From assembly GCA_015066205.1 (NCBI GenBank), contig SVOV01000007.1:19164-83163 (forward strand): 64,000 bases of DNA, written 5' to 3'. Shown here piece after piece: positions 36,298 through 45,830 of the stretch. The notes beneath the pieces were generated by a model. It had not been told where the DNA came from, made no database searches, and saw nothing but the letters and a program-made list of their open reading frames with translations. Made by a program: the position numbers and the translations under genes. Position 1 is the first letter of the stretch. Each line of letters begins with the position of its first letter. The stretch is from Oscillospiraceae bacterium (GTDB lineage: Bacteria > Bacillota > Clostridia > Oscillospirales > Acutalibacteraceae).

Positions 36298-38775
36298 TTA
36301 ATTAAGATTTTCAGGATTCATGTCAGCATAAACCGTAACATCCTTGAATGTTCTGTCCCCGAGAATATACATCAGAGTTTTATTGACAAGTTCTCTGAAG
36401 CCCGAGGAATTTCTGCATTTTATCAGAATCCTCATTCTGTATAAATCATTTATTTTTGATACTTTAGGCGCCATAGGCCCTAAAACAATAACCTTCTGTT
36501 CTGAAAATTCACTTTCATTCAGCTTAACGAAGTGCTCAAAAAACGCATTTGAACATCTGTTGACCTTTTCCTGAAGCACACCGGAGAAGGATATTTCACA
36601 CAAATCACAGAAAGGAGGAAAAACAAGAGCCTTTCTGAGATTGATCTCATTCTCAAAGAACTTATCGTAATCCTGCTTTGCAGCTATTGAAAGTATTCTG
36701 TTATCGGGAACGAGCGTCTGAATAACAGCTCTTCCCTTTCGCTTTCCTCTGCCTGCTCTGCCAACAACCTGAGTTATAAGATCAAATGAGCGTTCAGAGC
36801 TTCTGAAATCATTATTATAAAGTTCCTTATCTGCAGAGGTTATTCCGACGAGAGTAACATCAGGAAAATCAAGGCCCTTAGCCACCATCTGCGTTCCGAT
36901 AAGAATGTCATATTCACCTTTTGAAAAGGCATTTAAAACTTTTTCATGCGAATTCTTTGCAACCGTTGTATCAGCATCCATTCTGACAACCCTTGCGTCA
37001 GGGAAACGGATCTTAAGCTCCTGTTCAACACGCTGTGTGCCGAACCCTGAATAACGGATATTTTCAGCAGAACAAGACGGACAGTTTTCAAGAAAAGGAA
37101 CAGAATAACCGCAATAATGACACATAAGCCTGTTATTGGCAGAATGATAGGTCATAGAGATACTGCATTTGGGACAGCTGACGACCTTTTTACAGTCCGA
37201 ACATACAACAAAGGTGTTATATCCTCTTCTGTTCACAAGAAGAATAGACTGCTCTTTATTCTGCAGATTCTTTTCAATTTCATCAGCCAATGGATCGCTT
37301 ATCGCAAAAAAACCTGATGTGAGAGACTTATCACTCATATCAACCGTATAAACATCGGGAAGAACGGCAGTTCCGAAGCGTTCCTTTATCTCACACAAAA
37401 GCATCTGTCCGTTTTTCGCCTTTGCAAAGGTTTCAACCGACGGTGTAGCCGAAGCCAATACAAGAAATGCATTATTATATGCACCTCTGAACCTCGCAAC
37501 TTCCTTCGCGTTATATCTCGGACTCATTTCTGATTTATAGGTATGCTCCTGTTCCTCGTCAATTATAATAAGACCGAGATTCTCAATCGGAGCAAAAACA
37601 GCACTTCTTGTTCCGATAACTACCCTTACTTTTCCCCCTTTTATTCTTTTCCATTCATCATAACGCTCACCCATTGAAAGACCGCTGTGTAAAACAGCAA
37701 TATCCTTTCCGAAGCGGCCTGAAAAAATGGAGAAGGTCTGAGGTGTCAGGGAAATCTCGGGAACAAGAACAATGACATTCTTTCCGTCAGCAAGCACTGC
37801 ATCAATGAGCTCAAGATAAACACTCGTTTTTCCGCTGCCCGTAACTCCGTATAAAAGTGCCTGATTAAAATCACGCTTTTTATATGAATCAAAAAGAGAA
37901 TCAAAAGCTTTTTTCTGTGAAGAAGATAAAACCGGTTTTTTATATTCGCCTTGAGGAAGCACAGGCTTTACTTCCCTTGTGACCGTAGCTGTAAAGGTTT
38001 CACAAATGCCTTTATTTATCAGCGTCTTAATTACCGAATCGCTGACTCCCGAAAAATATGTAAGCTCCTTTGATGTTGCAGCACCGATATCGCGAAGAAC
38101 ACCTACAACACTAAGCTGTTTATCTGTCAGACTGAAATCCTCAGAACTAAAGCCGTCGCAAAGTGTTATCATCTGTGAAGTCAGATCATTTACTCTGTGA
38201 AAAGCATCGGTACTTTCCGTAAGATAACCGCGCCTTACCATTCTCTTAAGAATCAGGGACTCCTTTGAAAGCCCTGCCTTTTTCAGGATATTTGTTTCTC
38301 TGACATAATCCTTCTTTTTTCTCAGAAATTCGATAATAAGCCTTTCATCATCTGAAAGTCCTGATAAAATATCAGGCTCAATATCTGAGGCACAAGTATA
38401 TATCTTTTCTGTTTTTAGACACATACCGCCCGGAAGCATCGCTTTTGCGGCTACAAAATAGGAACAAAAGCATCTTTCTCTTACCCAGAGAGCGAGCTTC
38501 AGCATTTCTTCTGACAAAAGAGGAGATGAATCAAGAATAGAATATACAGATTTCAGCGCTACTGATTCTTTTTCATTATCTTTATCGCAAAAACCAAAAA
38601 CAAAGCCCTGTCTTAAGGATGAGCCTCTGCCGAATGGGACAAGAACCCTCATACCGGCAGTCAGCATATCGCTGAATTCATCAGGAACTACATACGAAAA
38701 AAGCTTATCAAAGCTATAGGCACAGTTCTCGACAGCAACAAGAGCTACTGTATGAGGCATTAAGCTCATATTCAA
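36298..38775 (-). CDS. priA: Primosomal protein N' (replication restart helicase)
   Basis: 'ALLYGVTGSGKTSVYLELI', 'IIIDEEQEHTYKSEMSPRYNAKEVA', CxxC Zn clusters, 'QVVGRAGRGKRKGRAVIQT'. Confidence 0.97.
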   Translation of the reverse strand: MNMSLMPHTVALVAVENCAYSFDKLFSYVVPDEFSDMLTAGMRVLVPFGRGSSLRQGFVFGFCDKDNEKESVALKSVYSILDSSPLLSEEMLKLALWVRERCFCSYFVAAKAMLPGGMCLKTEKIYTCASDIEPDILSGLSDDERLIIEFLRKKKDYVRETNILKKAGLSKESLILKRMVRRGYLTESTDAFHRVNDLTSQMITLCDGFSSEDFSLTDKQLSVVGVLRDIGAATSKELTYFSGVSDSVIKTLINKGICETFTATVTREVKPVLPQGEYKKPVLSSSQKKAFDSLFDSYKKRDFNQALLYGVTGSGKTSVYLELIDAVLADGKNVIVLVPEISLTPQTFSIFSGRFGKDIAVLHSGLSMGERYDEWKRIKGGKVRVVIGTRSAVFAPIENLGLIIIDEEQEHTYKSEMSPRYNAKEVARFRGAYNNAFLVLASATPSVETFAKAKNGQMLLCEIKERFGTAVLPDVYTVDMSDKSLTSGFFAISDPLADEIEKNLQNKEQSILLVNRRGYNTFVVCSDCKKVVSCPKCSISMTYHSANNRLMCHYCGYSVPFLENCPSCSAENIRYSGFGTQRVEQELKIRFPDARVVRMDADTTVAKNSHEKVLNAFSKGEYDILIGTQMVAKGLDFPDVTLVGITSADKELYNNDFRSSERSFDLITQVVGRAGRGKRKGRAVIQTLVPDNRILSIAAKQDYDKFFENEINLRKALVFPPFCDLCEISFSGVLQEKVNRCSNAFFEHFVKLNESEFSEQKVIVLGPMAPKVSKINDLYRMRILIKCRNSSGFRELVNKTLMYILGDRTFKDVTVYADMNPENLN

Positions 38776-39062
38776 ATAGATTCCTCGCCGGTAAATACAG
38801 GCTCTTCAGAAGCTTCAGCTGCAGCTGCATCCTTCTTTGAAGAATAAACAATGTCATATTTGCCGTCAAGATATTCGTTGACAGCAAGAGTAACAGATTT
38901 TTCAGTGCCGAAATCCTTTTTATCGGAATCTGTCTTTACATTCTTCTTTCTGTTTTCATTCTCTTCTGTTGTTATCTCTGATGCCCTTTTAGCAACACCG
39001 ATAACAAGAGCATATCTGCTTATTCCGCTTTTAAGAAGAGAATTCATATTAATGTTGATCAT
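38772..39062 (-). CDS. rpoZ: DNA-directed RNA polymerase subunit omega
   Basis: 'SRYALVIGVAKRASEIT...KSVTLAVNEYLDGKYDIV'; between gmk and priA. Confidence 0.85.
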   Translation of the reverse strand: MININMNSLLKSGISRYALVIGVAKRASEITTEENENRKKNVKTDSDKKDFGTEKSVTLAVNEYLDGKYDIVYSSKKDAAAAEASEEPVFTGEESI

Positions 39063-39068
39063 AGTAAA

Positions 39069-39638
39069 TTACCCCTTAGATATATTATTTATTATATTAT
39101 AAACCTCATTAACGCAAGTATCCAGATCATCGTTATAGACACAATAATCATAATCGTTCATTAAAGACATTTCAGATACTGCAATCCCGATTCTTGTCTG
39201 AAGCTCCTCTTCGGTATTCTCTCCTCTGAGTCTGATTCTTCTTTCAAGCTCCTCAACAGAGGAAGGAACAAGAAAGACAGATTTTGATTCAGGGAAGGCT
39301 TCTCTTATGCGCTTTGCGCCTTCAACCTCAATAACAAGAATAACAATATTACCGTCAGAAGCCAAACGCTCGACTTCGCTTTTCAGTGTCCCGTAATAGT
39401 TTTTGCCATACTGAACATATTCAATAAACTCATTGTTATCAATAAGCTTTCTGAACTGCTCTTCAGTAACAAAATAGTAATCGACACCGTCTTTTTCATT
39501 GATTCTCGGTGCTCTTGTTGTTACGGAAACAGTCTGAACAATTTTATCACTTTTCTTTTTTATCTCATCATAAACAGTATTCTTGCCCGCTCCTGAAGGA
39601 CCGGATATTACAATAATAGAACCTGCCGCTTTGCTCAT
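39069..39638 (-). CDS. gmk: Guanylate kinase
   Basis: 'IIVISGPSGAGKNTVYDEI', 'SVTTRAPRINEKDGVDYYFVTEEQF', 'FIEYVQYGKNYYGT'. Confidence 0.97.
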   Translation of the reverse strand: MSKAAGSIIVISGPSGAGKNTVYDEIKKKSDKIVQTVSVTTRAPRINEKDGVDYYFVTEEQFRKLIDNNEFIEYVQYGKNYYGTLKSEVERLASDGNIVILVIEVEGAKRIREAFPESKSVFLVPSSVEELERRIRLRGENTEEELQTRIGIAVSEMSLMNDYDYCVYNDDLDTCVNEVYNIINNISKG

Positions 39639-39640
39639 AA

Positions 39641-39895
39641 TCAGTCCTCCGGATGTTCGTTTTCTTCGTTAAATTTTTCCAGAACCTTTTCAGGCTTCAT
39701 ATATGAAAGGATAACATGCTCACTGTCAGTAAATACAACAGAAAGAGTTTTTCTTCCCTGTGTCACATCAATAAGTCGGCCTGCATCCTTTGCATTCTGG
39801 ATAATTCTTTTAACAGGGGCTGAATCGGGTACAACAACCGCAACGACCCTGTCCGCATTCACAAGATTACCGAAACCGATGTTTATCAGTTTCAT
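39641..39895 (-). CDS. remA: Extracellular matrix regulator RemA (DUF370)
   Basis: '[65 protein letters not shown]'. Confidence 0.96.
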   Translation of the reverse strand: MKLINIGFGNLVNADRVVAVVVPDSAPVKRIIQNAKDAGRLIDVTQGRKTLSVVFTDSEHVILSYMKPEKVLEKFNEENEHPED

Positions 39896-39907
39896 AATAT
39901 CCCTCTT

Positions 39908-40786
39908 TTATTCAATATTCTGTATCTGCTCACGGATTTTTTCGATTTCGGATTTGATGGCAATGACCTTTCGGGAAATCTCGATATCGGAAGCCTTTGA
40001 GCCTATGGTATTAGCTTCACGGTTGAATTCCTGAATAAGGAAATCCATTTCCTTGCCTATGGGCTTTTCGCTCTTGAAGAAAGAACGAAGCTGGTCGACA
40101 TGGCTTCTGAGTCTGACGGTTTCTTCCGCAACTGCAACCTTATCGGCAAATATTGCGGCTTCTGTCAGAAGTCTTTGCTCATCAACATTTGCATCATTTA
40201 GAAGCTCACTGATTCTCTTTTTAAGCTTTTCGTTTCTTTCTTTTACGGTTTCGGGTGATCTTTCTTCAATGAATGCAACATTTTCAAGAATCACATCCGC
40301 ACGGGAAAGAACATCATTCATAAGCTTTTCACCTTCAACGGTACGCATTGAAACGAAGGCATCAAGTGCAGATTTTGTAACCTGACTTACTGCTTCCCAT
40401 ATAGCATCCTCATCTGCGGGAGCCTTATGAATAGTAAAAATATCGGATTTACTTAAAAGAAGCTCAAAGGTATCGTCGGGTTCAAGACCGTGCTTTTCGG
40501 AAATCTCCTTAAAAGCGTTAAGATAACCTGACACCAAAGAATGGTTTACCTGAACAACACATGCCTCAGATTCTTCATTCTCGATCTGAACAAAGCAGTC
40601 TACCTTACCTCTTGATACTACACTGTTTACAAGAGCCTTGAGCTTATCCTCAATAAAAGAATACTGTCTGTAAACCTTTGAATTGAATTCAAAATATCTG
40701 TGGTTTACACTTTTTATTTCAACGGTAATAGTCATACTGCCGATGGTTTCAACAGCACGGCCGTAACCTGTCATACTTTTTACCAT
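39908..40786 (-). CDS. YicC family endoribonuclease-like protein
   Basis: 'MVKSMTGYGRAV...VEIKSVNHRYFEFNSKV', C-term 'GKEMDFLIQEFNREANTIGSKASDIEISRKVIAIKSEIEKIREQIQNIE'. Confidence 0.97.
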   Translation of the reverse strand: MVKSMTGYGRAVETIGSMTITVEIKSVNHRYFEFNSKVYRQYSFIEDKLKALVNSVVSRGKVDCFVQIENEESEACVVQVNHSLVSGYLNAFKEISEKHGLEPDDTFELLLSKSDIFTIHKAPADEDAIWEAVSQVTKSALDAFVSMRTVEGEKLMNDVLSRADVILENVAFIEERSPETVKERNEKLKKRISELLNDANVDEQRLLTEAAIFADKVAVAEETVRLRSHVDQLRSFFKSEKPIGKEMDFLIQEFNREANTIGSKASDIEISRKVIAIKSEIEKIREQIQNIE

Positions 40787-40805
40787 TATTTCACATCCTC
40801 AAATA

Positions 40806-41534
40806 TCAATAGCATCCTGACTGTCTTTTAAGAAGACTGACCTCATCGTGGGTAAGCATTCTGTATTCACCGACCTTGAGACCGCCGAGCTGAAGCTGTC
40901 CGATAGCAAGTCTTTTGAGTCTTGCGGTATCAAGCCCCGCTTCTTCACAAAGACGCCTTATCTGACGGTTCTTTCCCTCATAAAGAACAATTTCGAGAGT
41001 AGTTTTTTCCGCTTCCTTATTAATTACTCTGACATCAGCGGGAAGAGTCTTCTTACCGTTTATCATCATTGAAGAGGTAAGAATTGTAAGCTGATCTTCT
41101 GTAATCGCGGGCTTTACGGAAACTCGGTATGTTTTTGCTATATGATGCGACGGATGAGTGAGAGCATTTGCAAATTCACCGTCATTCGTAAATAGAAGCA
41201 AGCCTTCGGAATCTCTGTCAAGACGGCCTATAGGATAAATTCTTTTTCCAACATCACTAACAAGCTCAGCAACACATTTTCTGTCCATCTCATCACTCAT
41301 TGTCGTAACATAGCCTCTGGGCTTATGAAGCATAAGATAGATATAATTCTTATCCTGAGATAATTTTCTGCCGTTTACGCTTATAGTATCCTTTTTAGGG
41401 TCAACCTTATCTCCGATGGCGGCGATTCTGCCGTTGACCTTAACCTTACCGGCGGCGATAAGCTCTTCAGACTTTCTTCTCGAAGCAACACCGCAATCAG
41501 CCATATATTTCTGTAATCTGACTAATTCTGCCAT
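40806..41534 (-). CDS. rluB: Pseudouridine synthase RluB-like
   Basis: 'VRLQKYMADCGVASRRKSEELIAAGKVKVNG', 'YPIGRLDRDSEGLLLFTNDGEFA', 'EGKNRQIRRLCEE'. Confidence 0.95.
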   Translation of the reverse strand: MAELVRLQKYMADCGVASRRKSEELIAAGKVKVNGRIAAIGDKVDPKKDTISVNGRKLSQDKNYIYLMLHKPRGYVTTMSDEMDRKCVAELVSDVGKRIYPIGRLDRDSEGLLLFTNDGEFANALTHPSHHIAKTYRVSVKPAITEDQLTILTSSMMINGKKTLPADVRVINKEAEKTTLEIVLYEGKNRQIRRLCEEAGLDTARLKRLAIGQLQLGGLKVGEYRMLTHDEVSLLKRQSGCY

Positions 41535-41573
41535 AAATAACCTTTCCTGATTCTTATTTTATAAAGCACTATT

Positions 41574-41615
41574 AAGGCTGGTGAGTTTCATTTTTCAATG
41601 AAACTCCTCAACCTT
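41574..41615 (-). repeat. Stable RNA hairpin between ytfJ and rluB (GAAA tetraloop on minus strand)
   Basis: Minus: AAGG..GAGTTTCATT-GAAA-AATGAAACTC..CCTT; 10-bp perfect stem plus outer 4 bp, no obvious U tract. Confidence 0.6.
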
Positions 41616-41637
41616 CGTTCATAATCTGTAAGATAAA

Positions 41638-42018
41638 TCAGTTAGTGCCGGACTTAACCTTTGAAACAACGCTTGAAACCTTATCTATAACCTCAGGAAC
41701 CATATCAACAAAACGCTCTGCTGCATTATCATTGGATGTGATATGCTTAAGAGTTACCTCACCGTCCTTGAGAATAAGGAAAGCAACGGGATTGATCGTG
41801 ATACCGGCTCCTCCTCCGCCGCCAAAGAGCTGAGTATTGTTCTTTGAGGGGAAATCGGAACCGCCGGAAGCAAAACCGTATGTAACCTTTGAAACGGGAA
41901 TAACGGTAATCTCATTTGATAAGGCTATAGGCTCACCGACTATAGTGCTGACATCTACTAACTGACGTACTTTTTCAATTGTTGTGGAAAGAATTCCTGC
42001 TGCAGACTGATCCTTCAT
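41638..42018 (-). CDS. ytfJ: GerW family sporulation protein (YtfJ)
   Basis: 'VGEPIALSNEITVIPVSKVTYGFASGGSDFP...LFGGGGGAGITINPVAFLILKDGEVTLKHI'. Confidence 0.95.
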   Translation of the reverse strand: MKDQSAAGILSTTIEKVRQLVDVSTIVGEPIALSNEITVIPVSKVTYGFASGGSDFPSKNNTQLFGGGGGAGITINPVAFLILKDGEVTLKHITSNDNAAERFVDMVPEVIDKVSSVVSKVKSGTN

Positions 42019-42038
42019 TTTTAATCGCTCTCTTTCAT

Positions 42039-42866
42039 TTATTTTACATCCGATTCAGAGGAATCGGTTTTATTTTTATTTTCTGCCACTTTCTGTTTTG
42101 ATGGAAGAAAACATTTTACTAATAATCTCAGTATTACCTTAAAAAGCATCTTAAAGACAAGCGCCATTGTAATACCGACTACATAAATAGGATATAAATG
42201 CATAGAAACCGCAAAGGAAGCGGACGAGGTTTTTGCAAGAAAATCGGGGTAAACATTTATATCATATTTTCTGACCTTATACTTTGTAATTAAAGCTCCC
42301 AGCATCGGAAAAAGACCTGTGCATACCTCACCGTAGTATATAGCGGTTGATGCTGCATCATTTCTCGTACACATTACATCGATATACAATTCGTCGATTA
42401 CCAGTGAATGCATAAGATCACCGAAAAATGTACCGACATAACTGAAAACTCTGTGTACAAGAAGCATAAGTCCGTCTATACCGTGAGCATCATATAAGGT
42501 TCTGAGAAAATTATTCTTTTGTTTAGGCTGAGTAGCACCCGCTGATGCTTCAGAATCAGATTCTGCCGTCTGAACAGTTTCAGCTGATTCGGTTGCATCC
42601 GACGAATCCGTCAATTCTTCAGAAGCTGCTGTCGGAGCTTCTTGTTGTTCTGCTGTCGGAGACGTACTCTTTGCCTTCTTCTTTTTACCTGAAGAAGCCC
42701 CGTTACCTGACGGATAAAGCGGAATTTTCAGAAACAGCCATTGCACTCTGACATTTGTATCAACCTCAGAATACTCTATAAAAATTCTGACCTTGATACT
42801 TAAAGCAATAATAACCAGAGCCAGTATGCCGAGTAGTACAAAGCCGATTATTTTAAGGACTATCAT
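42039..42866 (-). CDS. DUF2953 domain-containing membrane protein
   Basis: N-terminal TM, 'VRVQWLFLKIPLYP', Ala/Glu-rich linker, located immediately upstream of ytfJ as in other spore formers. Confidence 0.75.
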   Translation of the reverse strand: MIVLKIIGFVLLGILALVIIALSIKVRIFIEYSEVDTNVRVQWLFLKIPLYPSGNGASSGKKKKAKSTSPTAEQQEAPTAASEELTDSSDATESAETVQTAESDSEASAGATQPKQKNNFLRTLYDAHGIDGLMLLVHRVFSYVGTFFGDLMHSLVIDELYIDVMCTRNDAASTAIYYGEVCTGLFPMLGALITKYKVRKYDINVYPDFLAKTSSASFAVSMHLYPIYVVGITMALVFKMLFKVILRLLVKCFLPSKQKVAENKNKTDSSESDVK

Positions 42867-42882
42867 AATTCATCCTCCTTTA

Positions 42883-43473
42883 TCAGAGAATTGACATCTG
42901 TCCGCTTGAAACACTGTCATCCTTCTGTATATCCTCAAGTGCCTGAGCGGCAGCCTTTGTATCGGGTATTTCAGGAAGCTCTGCAAGAGTTGTCATAGAA
43001 AAGCATTTCAGGAACTCTGTTGTAGTACAGTATAACAAAGGACGGCCCGGCAAGTCAAGTCTGCCGCATTCCTCAATAAGCTTACGCTGACACAAGGTGT
43101 TTATAACACCGCTGCAGTCAACGCCTCTTACCTGCTCAATGAACGCCTTTGTAACAGGCTGATTATAAGCAACTATTGCAAGAACCTCAAAGCCTGCCGA
43201 GGACAGGGGCTGATTTCTCTTCATATCAAGCACATTACGGACAGCCATTGCGTATTCCGGACGGGTTGCAAACTGAACATCAGAGCCGAGAAGAAGAAGC
43301 TGAACGGCACTGCCGCGCTCATCATATTCAGCTGCGATTTCGTTAAGAATAGCATCAAGTCTTTCGGGACTGCAACCGAGGGCCTCAATAAGCCTTAATC
43401 TGTCTATAGGTTCACCGGAAGCGAAAACAATTGCTTCTACTGTATTTTTAAGGTTAATTGCATTTTCAGTCAA
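42883..43473 (-). CDS. scpB: Segregation and condensation protein B
   Basis: 'VEAIVFASGEPIDRLRLIEALG', 'LSSAGFEVLAIVAYNQPVTKAFIEQVRGVDCSGVINTLCQRKLIEECGRLDLPGRPLLYCTT'. Confidence 0.97.
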   Translation of the reverse strand: MTENAINLKNTVEAIVFASGEPIDRLRLIEALGCSPERLDAILNEIAAEYDERGSAVQLLLLGSDVQFATRPEYAMAVRNVLDMKRNQPLSSAGFEVLAIVAYNQPVTKAFIEQVRGVDCSGVINTLCQRKLIEECGRLDLPGRPLLYCTTTEFLKCFSMTTLAELPEIPDTKAAAQALEDIQKDDSVSSGQMSIL

Positions 43474-44194
43474 AGTCCAACTCTCCTTCCGGAACTTTTA
43501 TAAGTTCAATTTCTATATTATCTCCCTGACCGCTGAGAACTACATGCTTTGTTTTTGCAAGCTCAAGTATGGCAAGAAACGCCGCTACCATATCAGAACG
43601 GCTCTCACTCATAAGAATTATATCAGAAAACCTGTTCTTTTTTCCGTTTGAAAGTACAGTTACAAGACTCTTAATCTTTGATGAAACGGAAACGATCTTT
43701 TTCTGAACTATAACTCTGAATGAATCAAGGGGCGGCGGAATTTTTCTGAGTCTTTTTCCCACAACTCTGAGATATGCATTAAGAAGCTCAAGAGATTCGT
43801 GAATTCTCGTATAGGTCATATCGACCTCATAAGCCTCCTGAGGTCTGCCTATACAATTAAATCCTTCAGTCTGAGAAGAAAGAAGCTGAGCTACGCGTTT
43901 ACATTCTGCATATTCGATAAGCTCACCCGAAAGCTCTTTCCTGAGCTTTTCACCCTCATCATAGACAGGCAAAAGTGAAACTGTCTTAATATAGACAAGC
44001 CTTGCCGCCATTTCAAGAAATTCGCTTGCGACTTCAAGATCGGCATCCTTCATCTGCTCTACATAGCCGAGATACTGTTCAACAAGTTCCGATATAGGAA
44101 TGTCATAAATATTCAATTTGTGTTTTGAAATAAGATGAAGAAGCAGGTCCATAGGGCCTTCAAATACCTCAATCTTATAATTTATCGCTGACAT
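43466..44194 (-). CDS. scpA: Segregation and condensation protein A
   Basis: 'INYKIEVFEGPMDLLLHLISKHKLNIYDIPISELVEQYLGYVE', 'LEVASEFLEMAARLVYIKTVSLLP'. Confidence 0.97.
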   Translation of the reverse strand: MSAINYKIEVFEGPMDLLLHLISKHKLNIYDIPISELVEQYLGYVEQMKDADLEVASEFLEMAARLVYIKTVSLLPVYDEGEKLRKELSGELIEYAECKRVAQLLSSQTEGFNCIGRPQEAYEVDMTYTRIHESLELLNAYLRVVGKRLRKIPPPLDSFRVIVQKKIVSVSSKIKSLVTVLSNGKKNRFSDIILMSESRSDMVAAFLAILELAKTKHVVLSGQGDNIEIELIKVPEGELDFD

Positions 44195-44218
44195 TTTATA
44201 CTTCCCTTTTATTAATAA

Positions 44219-44971
44219 TCAAATACCTAACAAGCCTAAAATCCAGGTAAAAATCACAGATAATACATTTCCGATCCCTGTATAAAGTGCAGATGTAATA
44301 TAGCTTAAGGGAGAAAAATCAAATACTCTGTTGAATAAGAACATCAAAGCAAATAAAGCATAGAAGAAATATCTTTCATAGCTCATCAATTTATAGTAAA
44401 GATTGTCGGGAAGAATCATAGTAAGGATTCTTGAGCCGTCAAGAGGAGGAAACGGAATAAGATTAAAAACCGCGAGCGCTATATTATAATAGGCTACATT
44501 AGCAAAAAACGAGCTTGCAATTTCAAGCACACCGCCGGTCTGTCCCATTTCTGTAGTGACATCACCGCTGCCTGTTCCGTTAATAATTGAAATTACTGTT
44601 ACTGTAAACGAAACAGCAAGGAAGATCACAGCAAGTATAAGGTTTGAAACAGGACCTGCAAGAGCAGTTATTCCGAAATACAATTTTCTTTTCTTGAAAT
44701 TTCTGATATTTACGGGAACGGGCTTTGCATAGCCGAAGCCGAAAATCAGAAGCATAAGCGTTCCCGGAAGAGAAAGATGTGCCATAGGACTGAGATTGAT
44801 TCTGCCCTTAAGCCTTCCTGTAGGGTCGCCCAGCTTATCAGCCATCCAGGCGTGAGCACATTCATGAACGGGAAGGCAGCAGATGGTAACAAAAGCCATA
44901 ACACATATCATAGTAAGAAGCGACACCGTATCAACATCGCCGCTGAAATATTCCAATAAATAAGTAAGCAT
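44219..44971 (-). CDS. Site-2 protease family (M50) membrane metallopeptidase
   Basis: 'CLPVHECAHAWMADKLGDPTGRLKGRINLSPMAHL', 'NLIPFPPLDGSRI'. Confidence 0.95.
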   Translation of the reverse strand: MLTYLLEYFSGDVDTVSLLTMICVMAFVTICCLPVHECAHAWMADKLGDPTGRLKGRINLSPMAHLSLPGTLMLLIFGFGYAKPVPVNIRNFKKRKLYFGITALAGPVSNLILAVIFLAVSFTVTVISIINGTGSGDVTTEMGQTGGVLEIASSFFANVAYYNIALAVFNLIPFPPLDGSRILTMILPDNLYYKLMSYERYFFYALFALMFLFNRVFDFSPLSYITSALYTGIGNVLSVIFTWILGLLGI

Positions 44972-44984
44972 TCAATTCACTTCC

Positions 44985-45830
44985 TTACTGAATTTTTGTT
45001 CCGTATATAAATCTTGATACACCGTACATATCAGTTTTTTCACAGCACTCATATTCAGGTGCAAAAATATCGCAGATAAGACTGCTTTGTTCTTCACCGC
45101 ATTCGAAGGCAACCATTCCGCCGCGATTCAGTTTTTCAGACCATATATTTTTTATCGCGCGGTAAAATACCAGTCCGTCTTCTCCGCCGTCAAGAGCAGA
45201 AACAGGTTCTTTAAGAACCTCCGATTGAAGAGTGCTGATAACATCGCTTTCTATATACGGAGGATTAGAAACAATAATATCAGCATTATCCCCGTCAAAC
45301 AAGTCAGTTGATAAAACATCGTGCTTAAGAATCTTTACATTTGTAAGCTTCAGACATTCGTGATTTTTTTTCGTGTATTTCAATGCATCATCATAATAAT
45401 CTATCAGATAACAGGTAGTTTCGGGGCATTCCTTTGCAATGCTGAGACCGATACATCCGCTGCCTGTACAAAGGTCATAAACCACTCTGAAATTATTCTT
45501 TTTTATCAGCTTAATCACATAGTCAACAAGCTCTTCGGTTTCAGGTCGGGGAATGAGTACTCCCTCTCCGACAAAAAATGTACTCTTATAAAAATCCCAG
45601 CTTCCGAGAATATACTGAAGAGGCTCTTTATCGGCTCGCCTTTTCAGCATTGAAAAATATACTTCTTCAACTTCCGAAGCTACATATTCAGAGGATTTCA
45701 GACAAAAATACGAGTAATCGCCGTCAAAAAATGTAAGAATCAGCTGAAGTGCATCAAACTCATAATCCTCAACATTATTATCGGAAAGATAAGCTTTACC
45801 TTTCATTAAAAGCTCACGCCATGTAATCAT
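44985..45830 (-). CDS. prmC: Peptide chain release factor N(5)-glutamine methyltransferase
   Basis: 'LQYILGSWDFYKSTFFVGEGVLIPRPETEELVDYV', 'DLCTGSGCIGLSIAKE', 'DIIVSNPPYIES'. Confidence 0.97.
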   Translation of the reverse strand: MITWRELLMKGKAYLSDNNVEDYEFDALQLILTFFDGDYSYFCLKSSEYVASEVEEVYFSMLKRRADKEPLQYILGSWDFYKSTFFVGEGVLIPRPETEELVDYVIKLIKKNNFRVVYDLCTGSGCIGLSIAKECPETTCYLIDYYDDALKYTKKNHECLKLTNVKILKHDVLSTDLFDGDNADIIVSNPPYIESDVISTLQSEVLKEPVSALDGGEDGLVFYRAIKNIWSEKLNRGGMVAFECGEEQSSLICDIFAPEYECCEKTDMYGVSRFIYGTKIQ

